Source: Paracoccaceae bacterium (GTDB lineage Bacteria; Pseudomonadota; Alphaproteobacteria; Rhodobacterales; Rhodobacteraceae). From it: a stretch of DNA of 9,209 nt. Location: assembly GCA_026709725.1 (NCBI GenBank), contig JAPOSK010000181.1, forward strand, positions 1-9,209, written 5' to 3'. The position numbers were made by a program, and so were the translations under genes. Below, piece after piece: positions 1 to 7,685 of the stretch. The notes under the pieces are model-generated. The model did no database searches, had not been told where the DNA came from, and worked only from the letters and a program-made list of their open reading frames with translations. How positions within the stretch are numbered: the stretch's first letter is position 1; the number at the start of each line of letters is the position of its first letter.

Positions 1-23
1 GTCATGATGACATCAGAACCGTC

Positions 24-224
24 TCAATCAATCGTCCTCGCTTCATCTGCAAGCATGATGGGGATTCCATCACGGATCGGGTAAGCAAGATTGGCGGATT
101 TTGAAATGAGCTCCTGACGATCTGCATCGTATCGGAGGGGGCCGTGCGTTACAGGACAGACGAGCAGTTCGAGCATCCGCGGATCAAATTTCCTGTTGAC
201 GGGCGCGTCTTCATCCTGCGTCAT
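24..224 (-). CDS. Trm112-family (UPF0434/YcaR-like) small protein
   Basis: A 66-residue protein of the Trm112/UPF0434 family. The core reads '[14 protein letters not shown]', then '[21 protein letters not shown]', the standard family signature. Eukaryotic Trm112 activates several methyltransferases, but the role of the short bacterial members is poorly defined, so I assign no reaction. Only one cysteine remains in the N-terminal knuckle, which is common in alphaproteobacterial members and suggests no full zinc site. The frame stays open 12 codons further upstream to an ATG at 260. I chose the ATG at 224 because a GGAG ribosome binding site lies 8 bases before it and the family normally begins here. 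It is the last gene of the leftward cluster, 61 bases after the thioredoxin gene. The family call is secure; the cellular role is unknown. Confidence 0.9.
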   Translation of the reverse strand: MTQDEDAPVNRKFDPRMLELLVCPVTHGPLRYDADRQELISKSANLAYPIRDGIPIMLADEARTID

Positions 225-285
225 GCTGTTTTCTCCATCCCGGCAGTGACTCCCAGGCAATGATCCGCATCTTCAGCACAACTCT

Positions 286-1179
286 TCAGGCGAAGACAAG
301 CGATGAGAGTCTGCGGCGCCCCCGCAGCACTGAAGGGCTGTTCGGCGCAAGAGAATCAAAGATTCGGAGAAGCTGATCACGTGCGGCACCCTCATTCCAT
401 TCGCTGTCACGGCGATACAACTCAAGCAATTCATCAACTGCAGTGTCGGTCTCCCCGCCGGCATGGAGGGCAATGGCAAGATCGAAACGGCACTGGTGGT
501 TTTCAGGTTCACGATCAAGGGCGGCCCGGAGATCATCAACCGGCCCGGCAGACTGGACCTGTCTGGCAAGATCAATGCTGGCCCGGGCTTTCATGATCGG
601 GGTGGAATCCTTTATGGAATCCGGGACTGCGTTCAGCAGTGCTTCCGCCATCTCCAGATCGTCAAGCTGCAAGCGGCACCGGATCATGCCCGCATAAGCC
701 CGTTCATCTTCGGGGTGGCTGGTGAGATACGTGCCAAAGATCTGCATGGCATCCATCATGGCACCATTTTCCAGCAACTCTTCAGCTGCTTCCAGCGGGT
801 CCGAATCATCCTCACCGAGAGTCCTGGCAAGCACAGACCGAATGAAGTCGGTGATATCGCCCTCGGTTTTGGCTCCCATAAACCCATCGACCGGTCGTCC
901 GGCAAAAAAAGCAAAGACGGCCGGGATTGACTTGATGCCCAACTGTGCGGCAAGCTCGCGGTTGTTGTCGATGTTGTACCTGTAGCAAACGATCCTGCCC
1001 TTTTGGGCGTTGACAGCCTTCTCAAGGGCCGGACCCATGGTTTTGCAGGGTCCGCACCATGCGGCTGTGAAATAGATCAGGACGGGGCGCGTCTCGCTGG
1101 CTGCAAGAACATCATTGGCAAATCCGGATTGATCCGCTGTATGAACAGCGTTTGATGTTTCAGCAGTCGTGCCAAGCAT
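286..1179 (-). CDS. Thioredoxin-domain protein with C-terminal TPR region (CnoX/YbbN-like)
   Basis: A 297-residue cytoplasmic protein (no signal peptide or membrane segment). Residues about 20-120 form a thioredoxin fold with an intact WCGPC active site (C42 and C45) and the conserved 'IKSIPAVFAF' cis-proline loop. Residues about 130-297 are helical and repeat-like ('AEELLENGAMMDAMQIFGTYL', 'HQCRFDLAIALHAGGETDTAVDELLELYRRD'), matching the TPR-like tail of the YbbN/CnoX family. Proteins of this family act as redox-linked holdases that guard clients from oxidation and hand them to chaperones. Some members have lost redox activity, but this one keeps both cysteines, so it could act as an oxidoreductase. 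The ATG at 1179 has a GGGAGA ribosome binding site 7-8 bases upstream. It sits 69 bases after xthA and 61 before the Trm112-like gene, probably in one transcript. Domain calls are firm; the chaperone role is inferred from the family. Confidence 0.9.
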   Translation of the reverse strand: MLGTTAETSNAVHTADQSGFANDVLAASETRPVLIYFTAAWCGPCKTMGPALEKAVNAQKGRIVCYRYNIDNNRELAAQLGIKSIPAVFAFFAGRPVDGFMGAKTEGDITDFIRSVLARTLGEDDSDPLEAAEELLENGAMMDAMQIFGTYLTSHPEDERAYAGMIRCRLQLDDLEMAEALLNAVPDSIKDSTPIMKARASIDLARQVQSAGPVDDLRAALDREPENHQCRFDLAIALHAGGETDTAVDELLELYRRDSEWNEGAARDQLLRIFDSLAPNSPSVLRGRRRLSSLVFA

Positions 1180-1248
1180 GGAGAGATCTCCCGGAAATGT
1201 TGCAGTTCTCTATATGGGACGGGCGGCCGCAAACTCCAAGTGGTGATG

Positions 1249-2064
1249 TCATTGCGACAGTGCCGTTATCTCAAAACTCGCCATGACCGGGACATGATCT
1301 GAAGGACGTGGCCACCCGCGGGCATCGCGCAGGATGGTGCTGCCCGAGGAAAATTCTGCCAGATCCCGGCTGGCCCAGATGTGATCAAGCCGGCGACCAC
1401 GGTCTGATTTCGACCAGTCCTGTGCCCGGTAGGACCACCAGGAATACAGTTTGCCGTCGGGGATGTGCTTGCGTGTTATGTCTGTCCACCTGCCTGCTGC
1501 CATGATGGCCTCCAGGGTTTCTGTCTCGCGCGGCGTATGACTGACGACCGTGAGGAGCTGTTTGTGTGACCAGACATCATCAGGCAGCGGTGCAACATTG
1601 AGATCACCAACAAGAATGGTTTTGCGAGGGGGTTCCGCAGATGTCCAGCGTACCATGCCATCCAGATATGCAAGCTTCTCGGCAAATTTCTCATTGGCTG
1701 CGGCATCCGCGACATAGCCCCCGGCGGGGACGTAAAAATTTTCGATCGTGATTCCATTTGCCAGTCTGCAGGCGATATGCCGGGCTTCATTTTTGCCATG
1801 GATCTGCCGGTTGGCGATGACCTTCAATGGCAGCCTTGAAAGAATCATGACGCCATTGTAGCCCTTTTGGCCACTGATGGCGTGATGGGGCCAACCCAGC
1901 TCGTCATAGCGTGCGGTGTTCACATTCTCGGCGGGCGACTTGATTTCCTGCAGGCAGAGGACATCAGGATTCTGTTCAACCAGAAACCGCATGACCAAAT
2001 CCTCCCGCAATCGGACCGAATTGATATTCCATGTCGCAACTGTCAGATCGGCAGGTCTAGCCAT
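1249..2064 (-). CDS. xthA: Exodeoxyribonuclease III / AP endonuclease
   Basis: A 271-residue ExoIII-type enzyme of the EEP (exonuclease-endonuclease-phosphatase) superfamily. It cleaves DNA 5' to abasic sites in base excision repair and has 3'-5' exonuclease and 3'-phosphatase activities. The catalytic set is visible in order: TWNINS (N13), CLQEIK (metal ligand E40), ENFYVP (Y111), VGDLNVAP (D154 and N156), RLDHIW (D227) and PSDHVPV (D256/H257). Length is normal for XthA. The frame is open to 2223, but those 53 extra codons overlap the C-terminal coding part of the regulator in another frame. I therefore start at the ATG at 2064 ('MARPADLTVATWNINS'), the usual position just before the first beta strand. 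It overlaps the end of the upstream regulator gene by 8 bases. No strong ribosome binding site is visible, so translation may be coupled to the upstream gene. Confidence 0.95.
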   Translation of the reverse strand: MARPADLTVATWNINSVRLREDLVMRFLVEQNPDVLCLQEIKSPAENVNTARYDELGWPHHAISGQKGYNGVMILSRLPLKVIANRQIHGKNEARHIACRLANGITIENFYVPAGGYVADAAANEKFAEKLAYLDGMVRWTSAEPPRKTILVGDLNVAPLPDDVWSHKQLLTVVSHTPRETETLEAIMAAGRWTDITRKHIPDGKLYSWWSYRAQDWSKSDRGRRLDHIWASRDLAEFSSGSTILRDARGWPRPSDHVPVMASFEITALSQ

Positions 2065-2749
2065 GCTGCAGAGTCCGTTCTTGTGGAGCCCTGATGGAGT
2101 AGCCCCCATCACGATAGATGATGACAGTTGGATGGGCGGGGTCCATCTCGATTTTCTGGCGTAACTGGTAAATATGCGTATCAATGGTGCTTGTTGAGGT
2201 GTTTGGGGCATACCCCCAGACATCGGTAAGGAGATCCTGGCGGCTCATTGGCATTCCTCGGGCCTTCAGGAGACCCGCCAGGAGGCGCAGCTGCATATTG
2301 GTCATGGAATGACTTCGCCCATCGCGATGGACAATCCGCATTTTTGCCGGAATGATTTCGACATCGCCAAGCTCGAAGGGAGTCTCATAGCGATAGCGAT
2401 GTTCGCTGATCACTGAACGCATACGGGCAAGAAGATCCCTGCCTGCGACCGGTTTCTGCAGAATCGCAAAATGCACACAGTGCTCAATTGTGCCTTCCAT
2501 CTGATCCATCTCGACCGGGTCCGACAGGATTACGATTGGAATCGTGGTTTTCCCCCTGCTGCTGAAGGTGGTGCTGATCCGATGGATGGACCGGCGAATA
2601 TCTGTCGACAGGAGCGCCATCTCCACCGAGCCAAGTTCAGTCTCTGTGAGGCACCGGCCATCCGGTGCGACGACAGGACAATAGCGGCCTGTCGCCTCAA
2701 GCAGTCTTGCAAGTGCGGTACGGCGCGATGCATTCTGTTCAACCAGCAA
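2057..2749 (-). CDS. OmpR/PhoB-type response regulator with degenerate receiver
   Basis: A protein of about 230 residues. The C-terminal half (about 125-220) is a clear OmpR/PhoB winged helix with the typical string 'LTDVWGY...TIDTHIYQLRQKIE...GGYSI', so it should bind DNA. The N-terminal half has receiver length and keeps the late lysine-proline pair (K99-P100). The other hallmarks are missing: the acidic pair after strand 1 is E4-Q5, and the phospho-acceptor position in 'MALLSTD' falls on serine 48 by my alignment. It may therefore work without phosphorylation. No ATG or GTG exists in frame upstream before a stop at 2870-2872. The first usable start is TTG at 2749, without a clear ribosome binding site, so the N-terminus is uncertain. 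It overlaps xthA by 8 bases and has no histidine kinase next to it. Target genes cannot be told from the sequence. Confidence 0.85.
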   Translation of the reverse strand: MLVEQNASRRTALARLLEATGRYCPVVAPDGRCLTETELGSVEMALLSTDIRRSIHRISTTFSSRGKTTIPIVILSDPVEMDQMEGTIEHCVHFAILQKPVAGRDLLARMRSVISEHRYRYETPFELGDVEIIPAKMRIVHRDGRSHSMTNMQLRLLAGLLKARGMPMSRQDLLTDVWGYAPNTSTSTIDTHIYQLRQKIEMDPAHPTVIIYRDGGYSIRAPQERTLQHG

Positions 2750-2819
2750 TGTGTTTGTGACGGGTGTGATGGCGCTATCCCTGATTTTCGACTGTTTCCG
2801 CCCCCGGAAGAGATCGGAT

Positions 2820-2849
2820 TTGGAACTTGGACAATCTCTGTGATATATT
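2820..2849 (+). promoter_or_regulatory. Possible sigma70-type promoter for the aminotransferase-ftsK operon
   Basis: In the divergent spacer, TTGGAA at 2820-2825 (4 of 6 matches to TTGACA) is followed after 18 bases by TATATT at 2844-2849 (5 of 6 matches to TATAAT). Transcription would start near 2856, giving a leader of roughly 57 bases before the ATG at 2913. This is the most AT-rich patch in the spacer. Spotted by eye; short matches of this sort occur by chance. I saw no equally good candidate for the leftward operon. Confidence 0.35.
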
Positions 2850-2912
2850 GGAAGAAAACGAGGGACCGGTCAACCGGTTCCGAAACCGTGGGCAGGTTTT
2901 TGGGGGCAGGTT

Positions 2913-4112
2913 ATGGACCCTCCGGATCGCCTGGCACAATTGCCGGGTTACACATTTGATCGGTTGCGCACTCTCCTGGGCGGCACTCACCCGGGAGGGG
3001 ATGTGATTGACCTGTCAATCGGCGAGCCCCGCCACCGGTTTCCGGCGTGGATATTTTCTGACCTTGAAACCAATGTGCACCATTTTGGTCGCTACCCCAG
3101 GCATTTTGGCACACCGGAACTGCGGGGAGCGATTGGTGCATGGATCGGGCGTCGCTACAAGACTGATCTGAACATCGACACCAACCTGATCATTTGCAAT
3201 GGCTCCCGAGAGGGTCTCTTCAGTGCCTGTATGGCCCTTTGCCCTGAACTGCGGCGGGGCGCCAGGCCATTGGTTCTGATGCCGAACCCGTTTTATCAGG
3301 TCTATGCCGGGGCCGCCCTGGCCGCAGGAGCGATCCCCCATTTTGTTCCCGCGACCCGCGAGACGGGCTATCTCCCAAGATACGATGAACTGAGCGAGGA
3401 TGTCCTGCGCCAGACCGCGATCGTGTTCCTCTGCTCGCCTTCGAATCCGCAGGGGTCAGTGGCAACGCGGTCTGACCTTGCCGCTGCCCTTGATCTGGCG
3501 CGGAAGTATGATTTTTACGTGATCGCTGATGAATGCTATTCCGAGGTCTATCGTCACGATCCGCCTCCCGGCATGCTTGAGGTCGCGGGAGCAGCCGATG
3601 GCGGCCTTGATCATGTGATCGTTATCAACTCACTCTCCAAGCGATCGAGTCTGCCCGGTATCCGGTGCGGCTTCATTGCCGGTGGAGAGGAAAGCATCAA
3701 CAGGATCAAGCATTTTCGAAGTTACAATGAGCCCGTTCTGACAGTCCCGTTGCAACTTGCAGCGGCCAAAGCCTGGGGAGATGAGGTCCATGTCCGGGAA
3801 AGCCGGGAACTCTATCAGCAGAAATACGAGCTTGCCGATCATATGCTTTCCGGTTTGCCGGGCTATAAAACTCCGGAGGCGGGGATGTTTCTGTGGCTGG
3901 ACGTCACCGATGGTGAACGCTCCGCCAGGGCCCTGTGGCAGGACTTTGGGGTCCGGGTTGTTCCCGGCCGGTATTTCACCCACGATACGGACCGGACCAA
4001 TCCCGGCCAGCAATACATTCGCATTGCGCTCGTACCTGACCCGGACACGCTCAAACGTGGCCTGGGTGCAGTTGCCAGCGTCGTCAGGAAATCAATGAGG
4101 CAGATGGCATGA
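2913..4112 (+). CDS. dapC: PLP-dependent class I/II aminotransferase, DapC-like
   Basis: A 399-residue fold-type I aminotransferase. Visible marks are the substrate-entry segment 'DLSIGEPRHRFP' (about 33-44), 'SPSNPQG' (N178), 'VIADECYSEVY' (D206 and Y209, which contact the cofactor), the Schiff-base lysine K243 in 'NSLSKRSSLPGIRCGF', and the substrate-carboxylate arginine R370 in 'YIRIAL'. Length is complete. Proteins of this kind encoded beside ftsK in Alphaproteobacteria are usually annotated as N-succinyldiaminopimelate aminotransferase, which makes lysine and the peptidoglycan precursor diaminopimelate. That substrate is inferred from family resemblance and context; an aspartate or alanine aminotransferase cannot be ruled out. 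The ATG at 2913 follows a GGGGGCAGG stretch at good spacing. Its stop codon overlaps the ftsK start as ATGA, which implies translational coupling. It is the first gene of the rightward operon. Confidence 0.85.
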   Translation: MDPPDRLAQLPGYTFDRLRTLLGGTHPGGDVIDLSIGEPRHRFPAWIFSDLETNVHHFGRYPRHFGTPELRGAIGAWIGRRYKTDLNIDTNLIICNGSREGLFSACMALCPELRRGARPLVLMPNPFYQVYAGAALAAGAIPHFVPATRETGYLPRYDELSEDVLRQTAIVFLCSPSNPQGSVATRSDLAAALDLARKYDFYVIADECYSEVYRHDPPPGMLEVAGAADGGLDHVIVINSLSKRSSLPGIRCGFIAGGEESINRIKHFRSYNEPVLTVPLQLAAAKAWGDEVHVRESRELYQQKYELADHMLSGLPGYKTPEAGMFLWLDVTDGERSARALWQDFGVRVVPGRYFTHDTDRTNPGQQYIRIALVPDPDTLKRGLGAVASVVRKSMRQMA

Positions 4113-6760
4113 CGTATCAACTTCAGCAGCGTGACACCTTGCTTGGTGAATACTGGCAGCAGTTTCTGATCAATCGGGGCAAGGAGTTATCGGGTGCCTT
4201 CCTTGTCTTCGCTGCAGTGCTGCTGGCCCTGGCCCTCGGCTCCTATTCGCCAGATGACCCGGGCCTGTTCACTGCCACAAGTGCACAGCCAGAGAATCTT
4301 GTCGGCATCCATGGTGCTGCTGTTGCCAGCTATCTGGTTTCCACGACCGGTTTTGCCGCTTGGCTGATCGTTGCCATCCTGCTCGCCTGGGGCCTCCGTC
4401 TGATCAGACACCATTCCCCCTTCCGTATCCTGATCCGGTTCTGGTACATGCCGCTTGCCATCCTCCTTGCCAGCGCATTCCTCGCAACCGAGCCCCGATC
4501 CGATGCCTGGCAGCATCACTTCGGCCTTGGTGGCATCATCGGCGACACGGTGTTTTCCAGCATGGTTATTGCCTACCCAAGTGCCGAACCGGCGATTGAA
4601 CAGGGTGTTCGATATACCGGCTACCTTTTCCTGCTCCCGCTCGCGCTGATGGCCTTTGGTGTGACTTTCGGCGAGATCCGGTGGGCCGGCCTGCTGGCCC
4701 TGCGGGCACCTTTTATCCTGCTGCAAAAGCGTCGCCGGCGTCGACGGGACACCCGCCGCCTGTCCGGAATTCCCCACGAAGAGCCGGATTATGATGAAGA
4801 CTTCATGGATAATGATTTGTCGCATATGCCAGTGGAGGAGGACATTGAATTTCAGGCTATTGCAGCACCTGACGAACCGCGGATTCTCCTTACAGACGAT
4901 CCAGGATCAGAAGAACCCGCACCGCCCTCTCACAGGAAACGGCGTCCGGGCAAGCGGCATCTGGGCCAGCTGGTCAAAGGGATCGGCTCCCTCTTCTTTT
5001 CCGACAATGAGGAGCAGCTGGATCAGCTCAATCAACGACGGTTTGCCACGACGACAATTTCGAAACGCACACATCCGCATCACAATCCAACGGATGAGAT
5101 GTTTGCTGATGCAGACGATCCGGCGGCAGGCCACAATCCGGCGGCAGAAACCGGCGATGAGCCACGTATTGTGATGACCCGCAAGCGCTCCCAGCGATCA
5201 GGCAGACCCTCGCGGCGAGCCAGCCAGCACCCTCTGCCGCTTGACAGAAGTGACGAAAAATACATCAGCCCCTCACTGGATCTTCTGAGCACACCCGATC
5301 ATGTCTTCACGATCTCCCAGTCTGTCCCGTCGCTTCAGGAAAATGCCCGGCTGCTTGAGGGGGTGCTGGAGGATTATGGTGTTCATGGTGAGATCAAGAC
5401 AGTTCGACCGGGTCCTGTTGTGACGCTCTACCAGCTCACTCCGGCCCCGGGTCTCAAGACCAGTCGGGTGATGGGCCTCGCCGATGATATCGCAAGATCC
5501 ATGTCGGCGCTCTCTGCCCGGATTTCGACTGTACCCGGCGAATCCTATATTGGAATCGAACTGCCCAATTCCACCCGCGAGACCGTTTATTTCAAGGAGC
5601 TCGCAGCGCGCAGTGAATTCTCCGACAGCACCAAACGGCTACCGATTGCGCTCGGCAAGAACATCGGCGGCGATCCCGTTATCGTCGATCTCGCGAGCAT
5701 GCCGCATCTCCTGATTGCCGGGACCACAGGTTCAGGAAAATCCGTGGCAATCAACACCATGATTCTGAGCCTTTTGTACTCTCTGTCACCAGAACAGTGC
5801 CGCCTGATTCTGGTTGACCCCAAAATGCTTGAACTCAGCGTTTATGACGGCATTCCGCATCTTATGGCACCTGTTGTGACCGATCCCAAGAATGCCGTTG
5901 CAGCCCTGAAGTGGGTTGTCGTGGAAATGGAAGAACGCTACCGCAAGATGTCGCGCCTTGGTGTCCGCAACATTGATGGCTACAACATCCGGATGCGCGA
6001 GGCCGCGCAAAGCGGTCGCCCGATCACGCGGGAGCATCAGATCGGGTTCGATCCCGAGACCGGTTCTCCTCTCTACGAAACGGAAACAATCGAAACGGAA
6101 ACCCTCCCCTACATTGTTGTGGTTGTCGATGAGATGGCTGACCTCATGATTGTTGCCGGCAAAGAGATCGAGGCCTGTGTCCAGCGTCTCGCCCAGATGG
6201 CGCGTGCATCGGGAATTCATATCATCCTTGCCACACAGCGCCCCTCGGTTGACGTCATCACCGGAGTGATCAAGGCCAATTTCCCCACCCGGATCTCATT
6301 CCAAGTCTCACAGAAGGTTGACAGCCGTACAATTCTCGGTGAGCAGGGCGCAGAGCAACTGCTCGGACAGGGAGACATGCTCTATATGTCCGGTGGCGGT
6401 CGGGTCGAACGGGTCCATGGGCCGTTTGTCTCTGATCATGAGGTCGAGCAGGTTGTCGAATATCTCCGCTCACTCGGACCGCCTGACTACCATCCGGAAA
6501 TTCTCAATGGACCGGATGATGGCACTGAAGACGAAATCAATCAGGTGCTCGGTCTGGAGCGGTCCGCATCCGGTGATGAGGAATACGAACAGGCTGTTGC
6601 GATCATCATGCGGGATGAGAAGGTGTCCGTTTCCTACGTTCAGCGCAAGATGGAAATCGGCTACAACAAGGCTGCCCGCATCGTGGAACGAATGGAAGAA
6701 GAAGGCATCATCTCGCCCGCCAACCATGTCGGCAAGCGTGAAATCCTGCGCGTTTCCTGA
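4109..6760 (+). CDS. ftsK: DNA translocase FtsK
   Basis: A full-length 883-residue septal DNA translocase that pumps chromosome ends across the division plane and activates XerCD recombination at dif. The N-terminus has four or five hydrophobic segments (about 28-45, 70-97, 111-126, 168-186, with a weaker one near 140-156), then an arginine cluster (207-217) and a low-complexity acidic/basic linker to about residue 385. The motor follows: the alpha domain, Walker A GTTGSGKS (538-545), Walker B VVVDEMAD (D674/E675) and the 'ILATQRPSVDVITGVIKANFP' segment. The C-terminal winged-helix gamma domain (about 823-883), which reads KOPS orientation signals, is present with 'AARIVERMEEEGIISPANHVGKREIL'. 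The start has GAGG 8 bases upstream and overlaps the aminotransferase stop by four bases. The linker is much shorter than in E. coli FtsK, as is common outside enterics. No damage is seen. Confidence 0.97.
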   Translation: MTYQLQQRDTLLGEYWQQFLINRGKELSGAFLVFAAVLLALALGSYSPDDPGLFTATSAQPENLVGIHGAAVASYLVSTTGFAAWLIVAILLAWGLRLIRHHSPFRILIRFWYMPLAILLASAFLATEPRSDAWQHHFGLGGIIGDTVFSSMVIAYPSAEPAIEQGVRYTGYLFLLPLALMAFGVTFGEIRWAGLLALRAPFILLQKRRRRRRDTRRLSGIPHEEPDYDEDFMDNDLSHMPVEEDIEFQAIAAPDEPRILLTDDPGSEEPAPPSHRKRRPGKRHLGQLVKGIGSLFFSDNEEQLDQLNQRRFATTTISKRTHPHHNPTDEMFADADDPAAGHNPAAETGDEPRIVMTRKRSQRSGRPSRRASQHPLPLDRSDEKYISPSLDLLSTPDHVFTISQSVPSLQENARLLEGVLEDYGVHGEIKTVRPGPVVTLYQLTPAPGLKTSRVMGLADDIARSMSALSARISTVPGESYIGIELPNSTRETVYFKELAARSEFSDSTKRLPIALGKNIGGDPVIVDLASMPHLLIAGTTGSGKSVAINTMILSLLYSLSPEQCRLILVDPKMLELSVYDGIPHLMAPVVTDPKNAVAALKWVVVEMEERYRKMSRLGVRNIDGYNIRMREAAQSGRPITREHQIGFDPETGSPLYETETIETETLPYIVVVVDEMADLMIVAGKEIEACVQRLAQMARASGIHIILATQRPSVDVITGVIKANFPTRISFQVSQKVDSRTILGEQGAEQLLGQGDMLYMSGGGRVERVHGPFVSDHEVEQVVEYLRSLGPPDYHPEILNGPDDGTEDEINQVLGLERSASGDEEYEQAVAIIMRDEKVSVSYVQRKMEIGYNKAARIVERMEEEGIISPANHVGKREILRVS

Positions 6761-6927
6761 TCGATCACCTGTGTGCGGAATCAATCAGCATGCTGCACCC
6801 GCATCACATCGGCCCACAAATGGAATCTCTGGATCAAATCATGGAAGAACAACGGCAGATCAGAAAAGAACAACAGGTGCCGGTCTCTCGCAACAGGTCT
6901 GAACAGGCCATGCGTCATCAGGAGATC

Positions 6928-7593
6928 ATGATTCCGGCACCCGCTCAATGCCTGTGCATGACCGGGCTGAGGACAGGTCTTGCACGACTTTGGACAGGTC
7001 TTGCAGTTCTGCTGTTTGCCGTGCTTCCAGCCATGGCCGATGACACAGCTGGCAATCCCGTCACGGCGGCGGATATGAGTGCCTATATCGAGGCCCTGAA
7101 TGTGGGTGAGACAGCATTTGTACAATACAACCCTGATGGATCGCAGTCGAGTGGACTGTTCTCCTTTCGCCGGCCCTGGCATGCCCGGATTGATTACTCA
7201 CCACCGAATCATGCAATCATTCTGGTGGCCGGACGGCGCGTGGCGGTCTTTGATCTCAACGCCAACACCGGCCCGGCTCAATACCCCTTGAGTCGGACAC
7301 CATTTGAGGTGTTTATAGGACGGAACATCAATCTTGCTGATGCGGAACACTTCCGATCCCTGGAAACCAGTCCCGAGGGAAGCCGGATCAATCTCGCTCT
7401 CAGCAAGTCGACCGATGAGTCGATCACGCTGTACTTTCACAATGATCCGCTCGCGCTGCGAGGCTGGGTTTATCAGGATGCCCAGGGCAATGAGACCACA
7501 ATGGTTTTTGACGAAATCAATGAGGATGTCAGTTTCCCGCAAGGTCATTTCAGCATCGAGCAGCTGCGTGAACGCCTGTTCCCCGACTCGTAA
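6928..7593 (+). CDS. lolA: Outer-membrane lipoprotein carrier protein LolA family
   Basis: A periplasmic LolA-type protein. LolA collects lipoproteins released by LolCDE at the inner membrane and carries them to the outer membrane. A clear Sec signal peptide is visible: a basic start 'MTGLRTGLARLW', a hydrophobic core 'GLAVLLFAVLP' and an AMA cleavage site before DDTAGN. The mature part of about 190 residues has the family's pattern of beta strands, with 'SGLFSFRRPWHARIDYSPP' and 'DPLALRGWVYQDAQGNETTMVF' being characteristic. The start is unclear. ATG 6928 has AGGAG only 3 bases away; ATG 6958 gives a textbook 27-residue signal peptide but no ribosome binding site; and the frame is open back to ATG 6790, which would add a hydrophilic stretch unlike an export signal. 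The gap after ftsK is 167 bases with no evident terminator, so it may be co-transcribed. Confidence 0.88.
   Translation: MIPAPAQCLCMTGLRTGLARLWTGLAVLLFAVLPAMADDTAGNPVTAADMSAYIEALNVGETAFVQYNPDGSQSSGLFSFRRPWHARIDYSPPNHAIILVAGRRVAVFDLNANTGPAQYPLSRTPFEVFIGRNINLADAEHFRSLETSPEGSRINLALSKSTDESITLYFHNDPLALRGWVYQDAQGNETTMVFDEINEDVSFPQGHFSIEQLRERLFPDS
6971..7005 (+). repeat. Pair of exact 14-base direct repeats within the lolA signal peptide
   Basis: GGACAGGTCTTGCA occurs at 6971-6984 and again at 6992-7005, so the copies are spaced exactly 21 bases (7 codons) apart. Both are read in the lolA frame and give the repeated 'TGLA' in 'RTGLARLWTGLAVLL'. The pattern suggests an in-frame internal duplication within the signal peptide. 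Confidence 0.85.
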
Positions 7594-7666
7594 AACCGGC
7601 CCACGACAATGGCACGCCCTTGCCGGGACGATCAAATGAGGCCGCTGGCCGCATCACCAGGGCAAC

Positions 7667-7685
7667 CAGTCTCACCACCAGACTG
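7667..7685. repeat. Short inverted repeat between lolA and the IS1634 remnant
   Basis: CAGTCT (7667-7672) and AGACTG (7680-7685) form a 6-base-pair stem with a 7-base loop. Neither strand has a following run of T, so it is a poor intrinsic terminator. It lies where the IS1634-type remnant would end and where transcription from lolA and from the transposase would converge. It could be part of an IS end or chance. The rest of 7594-7666 shows nothing recognisable. Confidence 0.3.

Noticed and set aside
463..930. Open frame of 155 codons on the plus strand
   Set aside because: It is the shadow of the thioredoxin-TPR gene on the other strand, where the WCGPC site and fold are clear.
2065..2223. 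N-terminal extension of XthA by 53 codons
   Set aside because: These codons overlap the C-terminal winged helix of the regulator in a different frame, and XthA proteins normally begin just before the 'ATWNINS' strand.
4187..4825. Open frame of 212 codons on the minus strand inside ftsK
   Set aside because: The plus strand encodes the conserved FtsK membrane region throughout. The antisense product is Gly/Gln/Glu-rich with no family resemblance.
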